Below, piece by piece: positions 32,594 through 39,877 of a stretch of DNA of 64,000 bases. The stretch spans positions 186,001 through 250,000 of the forward strand of contig NZ_PJRR01000014.1 in NCBI RefSeq assembly GCF_002858865.1. The letters are read 5' to 3'. The translations under genes and the position numbers were made by a program. Every line of letters starts with the position of its first letter. The first letter of the stretch is position 1. This DNA comes from Caulobacter vibrioides (GTDB lineage: Bacteria; Pseudomonadota; Alphaproteobacteria; Caulobacterales; Caulobacteraceae). The notes beneath the pieces were generated by a model. It was not told the DNA's origin. It ran no database searches and saw nothing but the letters and a program-made list of their open reading frames with translations.

Positions 32594-34902
32594 GGCGTCT
32601 TCTCCCCGCCCCGGTCGATGCGTGCGATCAGGGTCTTGATCTCGCCGATGGGATCGGCGGGCTTTTCGCGGCGATAGGCGACCTCGGCCGCGACCCAGGC
32701 GCGTTCCCAGGCCACGCCGCCGCGGGTCACCGTCACCTCGTCGAACGCTCCGGTCCCCGCGGCTTTCAGCGCGTCGAGGAAGCGCGACCAGCGCGGCAGA
32801 TAGAAGCTCTTGTAAAGCCCCTGCCAGGCCTTGGACGCATAGTCGTTGAGGTTACCCTCCCCGCCCCAGATGGTGACTTGGGCCTTGGCGTTGGCCACAT
32901 AGGCGGCGGCGTCGGCGGGCGTGTCGCCATAGGCGCGGGCCTCGTCGATCCAGGTCGCCAGCGTGTCGGGCTGGACGCCCAGCAGCTTGTCGATCGACAG
33001 CGCCAGCGCCTCGATCTCGACCCGCGCAGCGTCGCCGGCGGCGGTATCACCTCGGCGGTAGGCGGCGACGGCGACCTGAAGCAGATCATCGATCTTCATC
33101 GTCGCCAGGTGGCGCGTCGCGTCGGTCAGGTCCAGGACGAACAGCGGCTCCTGGCCATAGGTAGGCGCCAGGGCCGTCAGCGCCTTGACGGCCGCCTCCA
33201 GCTTGGCGCGGTCGCCCGGATGTTGCGGGAAATCGCCGACCGTCGCCGTGGGGCGCTTGAAGAAGAGATAGGCGCCGGCCTTGCTCTTCCACCAGCGCGG
33301 CGACCAGTAGCGGGTCGAGAACGCCGCCTCGACCAGTTGGCCCAGCGCCGCATCCAGCGCCGGCGAGGTCTTGCCATAGCGCGCACGCGCGTAGCGCGTC
33401 AGCCAGGTGGCCGGCGACGCCTGACCCTCGCTCCAGGCAAGGTCGTAGACCGCCTCATAGACGATCGAGTTGTTGTGCAGACCCTCAGGGAACATGCCGA
33501 ACCCGGCCAGCTTGCCGGCCTCGGGATTGGCCGCGATGGCCGGGATGTCCTGGCGATAGAAGCCAAGATCCCCGTAGACGGGATTGCTGCCCCCGTAGTT
33601 GTGAACGTAGCCGTAGATCCAGGGCTTGCCGCCGAACGCCTTGGCGTTCTTCCAGACGTTGGGATAGCGGTCGTTGCCGATGTCCAGGATCATCAGCTTG
33701 TCGTCGGGGACCAGGCTCAGATAGGCCGAGATCGCCGCCGGGTCCCAGAAGTGACTGTCGGCGCCGAACAGCCAGCCTTGCATCACCCAGACCGCGTCGG
33801 GCCGGGTCTGGCGGATCGAGTCGTAGATCGCCTTGCCATAGGCGGCCAGACGCTGGGCCTTCAGCGCCGGGTCGACCTCGACCTTGGTTTTGGTCACTGC
33901 GGTGTTGGCGGTTCCGTCGCCATAGGCCGCGTCACGGGCGTCCGCGCCATCGGCGTTGATCGGCGGCAGCATCTCGTTGAACGAGTCGGCCAGATAGTAG
34001 GTCCCGGCCCCGAAGGTCTCGGTATAGAGCGCCAGGAAGCGAGCGGCGATCTTGGCGAACAGCGGGTCGGCCGGATCCAGCCAGTAGGTCTCGTGGAAGC
34101 CTTCCCACGGCCGCATGCGGTAGATGCGGGCCTTGGGGTTCTTCTCGGCGAAGGCCTTGGGCACATAGCCGCCGAAGGCCGGCAGGATCGGGGTCATGCC
34201 CAGCGACCGCATGCGGCCCAGAATCTTGACCTGCAGGTCCTTCTTCTTGTCGATCCAGGCGGTCGGCAGAGGCGCCTTGTAGCCCTCGATATTGCCCATG
34301 CGGTGCCAGGGCGTGAAGGCGGGTCCGGAGAAGTAGTCGGCCAGCTCGGCCTCGCTCAGGCCGAACTCGCGCCACAGCGCCCGCCAGACATACTCCTGAC
34401 CTTCCATGGCCAGCGGCATGTCGATCCCATGCGCGGCCATCCAGTCGATCTCGCGGGTCCAGCGGCCCCAGCCCCACCAGGGGGTCGTGTAGCCATAGGT
34501 GCAGGTGTTCAGATAGGCGCGGTGGCGGAACGGCGTCTCGACGCGCGCGCCCGCGCCCGCCGGAACAGCGCCGGCCTGGACGACCCGGTCGCCCTCCCAG
34601 CTGACATGCGCCAGACCCGCCTGGCGAAGATGGGCGTAGGCGCCGCGGACCAGAGCCACGGGGCTGTCGCCGGAAATGGAAAGAGAGCCGCCCTTGCCGG
34701 CGATGGCGTACCAAGAGCGCTCCGCGCCCGGCGTGACCGTCAGATGGGCTCCGGCCAATCGGCGTCCGAAGAGCCGCTTGAGGCTGGCGCGCGCAGCGGC
34801 GGCGCCGTCAGTGGAGCCTGCGGCCAGGGCGGGGGGCGCCACGAGCGCCGCAGCAGCGAGGCTTAGCGCCTGACGTCGGTTCAGAAGAGCGTTCATCGGC
34901 AT
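32590..34902 (-). CDS. GH89 family alpha-N-acetylglucosaminidase
   Basis: 770 aa with a signal sequence (RRQALSLAAAALVAPPALA, Tat-like arginines). GH89 motifs are present: YGYTTPWWGWGRWTREIDWM, MAMEGQE-like ALAMEGQEYVWRALW, the acid candidate in DSFNEMLPP, and the nucleophile candidate in FGMFPEGLHNNS. The enzyme removes terminal alpha-linked GlcNAc and is the bacterial relative of human NAGLU. It belongs in the periplasm. It follows the TonB receptor gene after a gap containing two strong hairpins, so its expression may be lower than the receptor's. Start: the ATG at 34902 or at 34896; no strong ribosome site discriminates between them. Confidence 0.9.
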   Translation of the reverse strand: MPMNALLNRRQALSLAAAALVAPPALAAGSTDGAAAARASLKRLFGRRLAGAHLTVTPGAERSWYAIAGKGGSLSISGDSPVALVRGAYAHLRQAGLAHVSWEGDRVVQAGAVPAGAGARVETPFRHRAYLNTCTYGYTTPWWGWGRWTREIDWMAAHGIDMPLAMEGQEYVWRALWREFGLSEAELADYFSGPAFTPWHRMGNIEGYKAPLPTAWIDKKKDLQVKILGRMRSLGMTPILPAFGGYVPKAFAEKNPKARIYRMRPWEGFHETYWLDPADPLFAKIAARFLALYTETFGAGTYYLADSFNEMLPPINADGADARDAAYGDGTANTAVTKTKVEVDPALKAQRLAAYGKAIYDSIRQTRPDAVWVMQGWLFGADSHFWDPAAISAYLSLVPDDKLMILDIGNDRYPNVWKNAKAFGGKPWIYGYVHNYGGSNPVYGDLGFYRQDIPAIAANPEAGKLAGFGMFPEGLHNNSIVYEAVYDLAWSEGQASPATWLTRYARARYGKTSPALDAALGQLVEAAFSTRYWSPRWWKSKAGAYLFFKRPTATVGDFPQHPGDRAKLEAAVKALTALAPTYGQEPLFVLDLTDATRHLATMKIDDLLQVAVAAYRRGDTAAGDAARVEIEALALSIDKLLGVQPDTLATWIDEARAYGDTPADAAAYVANAKAQVTIWGGEGNLNDYASKAWQGLYKSFYLPRWSRFLDALKAAGTGAFDEVTVTRGGVAWERAWVAAEVAYRREKPADPIGEIKTLIARIDRGGEKTP

Positions 34903-34913
34903 CAGGATCTACG

Positions 34914-34957
34914 AAAAGGCGCGCCCGCCGCCTAGGAGATCGCGTGCGGCGGGCGCC
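34914..34957 (-). terminator. Possible Rho-independent terminator between receptor and GH89 genes
   Basis: On the minus strand GGCGCCCGCCGC pairs with GCGGCGGGCGCGCC across a short AT-containing loop and is followed by TTTTCG. It would stop or reduce transcripts from the TonB receptor before GH89. Confidence 0.6.
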
Positions 34958-34964
34958 AGGAGGA

Positions 34965-34989
34965 GCCTCGCCCGTTCGACGGGCGAGGC
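34965..34989 (-). terminator. Second strong hairpin after the receptor gene
   Basis: A perfect 10-bp stem (GCCTCGCCCG / CGGGCGAGGC) with a 5-base loop. It has no T-run, so it may stabilise the receptor mRNA 3' end rather than terminate. Confidence 0.6.
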
Positions 34990-35041
34990 AGGGAAAGACG
35001 CAGCGCTCAGGGGAGGAAGGACGAGCGCCGCGCCAAACGCG

Positions 35042-37717
35042 TTACATCTTGTATTGGAACGACAGGAAGTAGCTGGGACCGGTGACCGCGGTCTCCTGCC
35101 AACGGCTGGCGTTGATCAGGTAGGCTTCTTCCTGAGCGTTGTTGATGTTCATCGCCGCGAAGGCGAAGCTCAGACGCTCATTGAAGTTGTAGCCCAGGTT
35201 CAGGTCCAGCTGGGTGCGCGCCTTGATCGTGTGGCCCAGCGGACCGGCGAAGAAGCTCTCCACCGAGGTCTGGTCATAGGCGCTGCGGTAGTTGGCCGAC
35301 AGACGGGCGCTGAACTTCTGGTTTTCCCAGTAGACGGTGCCGTTGGCGGTGTGTTCCGACAGGTTGGCCAGACGGAAGCCGGTGGTCGACTTGGCCGGGG
35401 TGACGTGGGTGTAGTTGGCGATCAGGCCAAAGCCTTCGATCGGCAGCCAAGCGTCGAGCGACTGCTGCCAGTTCACTTCGTAGCCATGGATGTCGACGAC
35501 GCGCGAGTCGTTGAAGCTTTCGGTGATCATGTAGTTGTCACCGTTGGCCGCGACGCAGACGCCGCTGGAGTCCCGCGACAGAGCGACGGACTCATAGCTC
35601 GTCGGGCAGGTGAGCTGGCTGAAGACGCCGTTCTTGACCTTCTTGGAGAAGTAGCCGGCGCTCAGACCATTGCCCTGGCCGTAGTACCACTCCAGCGTCA
35701 GGTCGAGCTGGTTGGCGGTCATCGGGTTGAGGTTCCCCTGGCCCGACGAGATCGTGAAGATGCGGCGACCCGTCGTGTCGGTGGCGCTGGTCATCGTGCG
35801 GGCCAGCTGGTTGCTGGAGTCGATGATCGGACGCACCAGCACCTTGGCGGCGGCGACGCGCAGCAGCAGGTTGTCGGTCAGGTCGACGCTCAGATTGGCC
35901 GACGGCAGCAGGTTGTCGTAGGACTTCTTGGCGGTGTAGTTGCCCGCCACCAGCCGGACCTCGGTGTTCTGAGGATTGGCCGTGCTACCGATGTAGCCCT
36001 TGATCGTCTGATCGGTGCTTTCGTTACGCACGCCGATATTGGCGCGGTACGACTTGGACAGCACCTCGCCGCGCAGGTTGGCCATCGCATAGACCGAGGT
36101 CAGGTCGCGCTCGACACGATAGCTGCCCAGCGGGTCGAAGCCCTCGTACACCGAAATGCCCTGAGCCTTGAGCGCTTCACGATAGGCGTCGAGGTTCGGC
36201 GACACCCAGGCGTTCGGCAGGGTCATCTGACCGTCCAGGAAGTTGGTCACCGCGATGCCGCTGTTGGCCATGGTCGGCGAGAACGACGCCGGGACGACCT
36301 GGTTGTCCTTGCGGATCACGTAGCGCTTGAGCACCTCGCTGCGCGTCTTGGCGCCGACCTGCACCGACTCCAGGATGCCCCAGTCGAGATAACGCTTGGC
36401 GTCGAACTGCGCGGCGCTCTCGTGCGAGCCGACCGTGCGGAAGGCGCCGGTCGGATAGGTGTTCCGGATCAGGGTGGTGGGGGCGTACTGCGCGGTGTTC
36501 GTCAGCGCGGTGGACGTCGTGAAGATGACGTTCTTCGGATCGGCGATATCCACCGTGGCGCTCGGGATGTTGATCCCCAGAACCGCAGCTTCTTCGTTAT
36601 GCTTGGCGTTGCCGCGCGAATAGTGCGCGACGGCCTTGAAGTCCCAGTTTTCGAGGCCGGTGTAGTGGAGCTTCGTCGTCAGGGCGCTGGTCGACTGCGG
36701 ACGGTTCTCGTACTGTTGGTTGTTCTCCAGCCGGAAGTTGTTCACCTGCACCTTGGTGGAGGTGCCGTTCGCCACCGTGATCGGCACGACGTTCGAGGCC
36801 GAAGGCGTGGTGAACAGGAAGACCTGCTGGTGAATGTTCTGGGTGGTCTTGTCCTCGGCGTAGGTGCCGATGAGGTCCATCTGCAGGTGTTCGGTCGGCT
36901 TCCACTGGACCGCGCCGTTGATCATGCTGCGCTTGGTTTCGCGGTCGATACGGCGATAGCGCAGGCGTGCCGGGGTGTAGACGTTGTTGCTGACGGTCCA
37001 GCGGTCCATCCACAGATAGTCGCCGCGGTCCTTCAGCTCCTGATAACCGCCGCCCAGGAACACGCCCAGCTTGCCGTCCAGGAAGTGATCGACATAGGTC
37101 AGGCCGTACTTGCCGGTCGGGTTGCCGCCGATGAGTTCCTGCTGCTGCAGCTTGCCCGCCACGATGATCTGGCGGCCCTTCACGTCGAACGGATGGACGG
37201 TGTCGATGTTCACCGTGCCGGCCAGGCCGCCCGCGTCCATGTCGGCCGTCGGCGACTTGTAGACCTGGATGCCGGACGCCAGCTCGGTCTGAATGACGTC
37301 GTAGCGGAAGCCGTCGGTGAAGTTGGAGCTCTTGAAGGCCTGGCCGTTGACGGTGGTCAGGGCGTACTGCGGGCCCAGGCCCCGGATGCTGATCGTCGAC
37401 CCGCGGCCGTTGATGGCCGAGATCTGTACGCCCGGAATGCGCTGAATGGCTTCGGCGATGTTTTCCGACGGGAACTTGCCGATGTCCTCGGACGAGATGC
37501 CGTCGGAGACGCGGACGTCCTTGCGCTTCACTTCCAGCGCGGTCGCCAGGCTCTTGCGGAAGGCCGTGACGACCACTTCGTCAACGGCGGCTTGGTCCGC
37601 GGCCGGCGCCGGCGTCGACTGGGCGAGCGCGGCCTCGGCGAAGCAGGCGCCGCTCAACAGCGCGATCACGAAAGCCTTGCGGCGACCAGCGGTCGCGGTG
37701 GTCTTGGTATTGGTCAT
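35042..37717 (-). CDS. TonB-dependent outer-membrane receptor of the glycan/GlcNAc locus
   Basis: 891 aa from the ATG at 37717, preceded by GGGGGA. A signal peptide (FVIALLSGACFAEAALAQ) is followed by a TonB-box-like VDEVVVTAF, a plug domain (NIAEAIQRIPGVQISAING, RGLGPQYALTTVNG) and a large beta-barrel. The C-terminus is aromatic (YFLSFQYKM), as needed for barrel assembly. No STN domain is present, so it is a plain transporter. Caulobacter uses receptors of this class for GlcNAc and chitin oligosaccharides (C. crescentus NagA receptor, CC0446). Linkage to GH89, NagX, PTS and nag genes supports an N-acetylglucosamine-containing oligosaccharide as cargo. The cargo is inference. Confidence 0.9.
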   Translation of the reverse strand: MTNTKTTATAGRRKAFVIALLSGACFAEAALAQSTPAPAADQAAVDEVVVTAFRKSLATALEVKRKDVRVSDGISSEDIGKFPSENIAEAIQRIPGVQISAINGRGSTISIRGLGPQYALTTVNGQAFKSSNFTDGFRYDVIQTELASGIQVYKSPTADMDAGGLAGTVNIDTVHPFDVKGRQIIVAGKLQQQELIGGNPTGKYGLTYVDHFLDGKLGVFLGGGYQELKDRGDYLWMDRWTVSNNVYTPARLRYRRIDRETKRSMINGAVQWKPTEHLQMDLIGTYAEDKTTQNIHQQVFLFTTPSASNVVPITVANGTSTKVQVNNFRLENNQQYENRPQSTSALTTKLHYTGLENWDFKAVAHYSRGNAKHNEEAAVLGINIPSATVDIADPKNVIFTTSTALTNTAQYAPTTLIRNTYPTGAFRTVGSHESAAQFDAKRYLDWGILESVQVGAKTRSEVLKRYVIRKDNQVVPASFSPTMANSGIAVTNFLDGQMTLPNAWVSPNLDAYREALKAQGISVYEGFDPLGSYRVERDLTSVYAMANLRGEVLSKSYRANIGVRNESTDQTIKGYIGSTANPQNTEVRLVAGNYTAKKSYDNLLPSANLSVDLTDNLLLRVAAAKVLVRPIIDSSNQLARTMTSATDTTGRRIFTISSGQGNLNPMTANQLDLTLEWYYGQGNGLSAGYFSKKVKNGVFSQLTCPTSYESVALSRDSSGVCVAANGDNYMITESFNDSRVVDIHGYEVNWQQSLDAWLPIEGFGLIANYTHVTPAKSTTGFRLANLSEHTANGTVYWENQKFSARLSANYRSAYDQTSVESFFAGPLGHTIKARTQLDLNLGYNFNERLSFAFAAMNINNAQEEAYLINASRWQETAVTGPSYFLSFQYKM

Positions 37718-38128
37718 CTTTTGTATTCCCCCTTGACTAAGCGGCGCGAAGACGGACTGCGGCGACGTCGCGCATTGCAAGCATGATGCAGACCATTCGA
37801 GTACCTTTTTCAGAACCCTTGGCCGAACGATAAGGGCTGCGACGTTGTCGCCGCAAAGCCTTAAGCCACTTATTTTTTTCACTTTTTGATAGGCGACCAG
37901 ACATTGGGCGCCACCTGACTTCGGCTCGAAGCGGAGAGCCGATCTTTTCCTCCATATTATATATTTTATTCAGATACTTATCCGCATCATAAGCGCCGAT
38001 CAGCGCCTGTCCGGATAATACCATTATGATGCCACTTTAAGAGTCATCCGGAGCCTGAAGTCCAGCGCTTGCGACCTGCGCGCGCGTGCGGCGCAGAGGC
38101 TCGCGTGATGGGCTGCGGCGCGCTTATC
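37718..38128. promoter_or_regulatory. Promoter region of the TonB receptor operon
   Basis: Over 400 bases without a gene. It has an unusually AT-rich segment (37870-38040), including poly-T and TATTATATATTTTATTC-like sequence. At 38016-38034 lies AATACCATTATGATGCCAC, which shares AATACCATT and GCCAC with the nagR/ptsP control region (42469-42487). The receptor, read leftwards, is the only nearby start, so promoter and operator probably lie here. Confidence 0.5.
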
Positions 38129-39877
38129 CTAGGGTCGAAGCACCTCCGCGATCCGCTCGGCGTGGGGGCCGATGATGATGTGGACGGCGCCGGGCGCGAC
38201 GGCGGCGAAGCCGCGCACGCCTGCGGTGTGAAGGGCGGCTTGATCGACGCGTTGGGGGTCGTTGAGGACGACGCGCAGTCGGCTGGCGTGGACGGAGAGG
38301 TCGCGGAGGTTGTCGGCGCCGCCGAGGGCGGCCAGGAGGGCCTTGGCCGCCTGGGAGACATCGGGAGCCGGCGCGGTGATCGGCGCGGGCGGAGCGCTGA
38401 TGGCGTGCCGGATCTCGCCGGCGACGGTGTCGGCGATGGGCCCCAGCACCACCTGCAGGGCCTTGTCGGAGGGCCGGACGACGCCCCGGGCGCCCAGCGC
38501 CTTGAGGGCCGGCTCGTTGACCAGGCCCTGGTCGACCACGATCAGCCGCAGACGGGTGGTGCACGCATCGACGCTGACCAGATTGGCCGCGCCGCCCAGC
38601 GCCGCCAGCATGTCGGCCCCGCGCCCGCCGCCGGTGGTCACCGCCTGGGCGGAGGGCGGCGCCTCGTCCTCGCGGCCGGGGGTCTTCAGGTCAAAGCGCA
38701 GGATCGCGAACCGGAAGACCCCGTAATAGAGCGCGCCATAGACCAGCCCCACCGGGATCAGCAGCAGCGGGCGCGTGGCCTTGTTGAAGTTCAGCACATA
38801 GTCGAACAGACCCGCCGAGAACCCAAAGCCCAGCTTGACGTCCAGCATGTTCATCAGGGCCATCGACAGGCCCGTCAGCAGCGCGTGGATGGCGAACAGC
38901 ACCGGCGCCAGGAACATGAACGTAAACTCGATCGGCTCGGTCACGCCCGTCAGGAACGAGGTCAGGGCCAGCGAGCCCAGCATCCCCGCCACCGCCTTGC
39001 GACGCTCGGGCCGCGCGGTGTGCAGCATGGCCAGGCACGCGGCCGGCAGGCCGAACATCATCACCGGGAAGAACCCGCTCATGAACGCCCCGGCGGTCTT
39101 GTCCCCGGCCGCGAACCGGTTGAGGTCGCCGGTGACCCCGTTGAAGTCGCCCAGGATGAACCAGACCACATTGTTGAGGATGTGGTGCAGGCCCGTGACG
39201 ATCAGCAGGCGATTGAGCAGGCCATAGACGACCAGGCCCAGATCGCCCGACGCGGTGACCAGGCCGCTGAGCCCGTCGACGCCGGCCTCCAGCGTGCTCC
39301 AGAACGCGCCGAACAGCAGGGCCAGGACGACGCCGGCCAGGCCCGCCACGATCGGCACGAACCGCCGGCCGCCGAAGAAGGCTAGGTACTCGGGCAGCTG
39401 GATGGTGCTGTAGCGGTTGTACAGCGCGCCGCTGATCACGCCCGACAGGATGCCCACCGGGATCGACAGCTTGCCGATCTCCTTGGCCTTCCAGGCGGCT
39501 ATGGCGAGATCCTTGGCTCCCTCGACCGCCTTGGCCGCCACCTCGGGCGGGGCGACCAGCAGCGCCTCCACCCCCTTGGTGGCGATGACATAGCAGACCA
39601 CGCCCGCCAGGCCGGCGGCGCCGTGGTTCTCGCGGGCCAGGCCCACCGCCACGCCGATGGCGAAGATCAAGCCAAGGCTGGCGAAGATCGCCCCGCCGGC
39701 CGCGCCGAAGGTGTTGGCCACCGACAGCGACATCCCGTGGGTGGCCGCCGCCAGGGCCGGCGCGCCCAGCAGGTCCGGCTGGCCGATGCGCAGGAGCAGC
39801 GCCGCCACCGGCAGCACCGCGATCGGCAGCATCAGGGCCCGGCCCAGCGGCTGCAGGATCTCGAGCGGAGACCTCAT
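38129..39877 (-). CDS. nagE: GlcNAc PTS permease EIICB with two EIIB domains
   Basis: 582 aa from the ATG at 39877. Residues 1-395 are the EIIC transporter (about ten helices, with VTGLHHILNNVVW and GVTEPIEFTFMFLAP). Residues 418-495 are an EIIB domain with the phospho-cysteine C439 in VDACTTRLRL. A second EIIB-like domain (505-582) follows, but at the matching place it has H530 (LSVHASRLRV). It would import and phosphorylate GlcNAc using phosphate from the EIIA of the partner protein, whose gene overlaps it by ATGA. The doubled EIIB domain with Cys replaced by His is odd. Substrate assignment rests on the neighbouring nagA and deaminase genes. Confidence 0.88.
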   Translation of the reverse strand: MRSPLEILQPLGRALMLPIAVLPVAALLLRIGQPDLLGAPALAAATHGMSLSVANTFGAAGGAIFASLGLIFAIGVAVGLARENHGAAGLAGVVCYVIATKGVEALLVAPPEVAAKAVEGAKDLAIAAWKAKEIGKLSIPVGILSGVISGALYNRYSTIQLPEYLAFFGGRRFVPIVAGLAGVVLALLFGAFWSTLEAGVDGLSGLVTASGDLGLVVYGLLNRLLIVTGLHHILNNVVWFILGDFNGVTGDLNRFAAGDKTAGAFMSGFFPVMMFGLPAACLAMLHTARPERRKAVAGMLGSLALTSFLTGVTEPIEFTFMFLAPVLFAIHALLTGLSMALMNMLDVKLGFGFSAGLFDYVLNFNKATRPLLLIPVGLVYGALYYGVFRFAILRFDLKTPGREDEAPPSAQAVTTGGGRGADMLAALGGAANLVSVDACTTRLRLIVVDQGLVNEPALKALGARGVVRPSDKALQVVLGPIADTVAGEIRHAISAPPAPITAPAPDVSQAAKALLAALGGADNLRDLSVHASRLRVVLNDPQRVDQAALHTAGVRGFAAVAPGAVHIIIGPHAERIAEVLRP

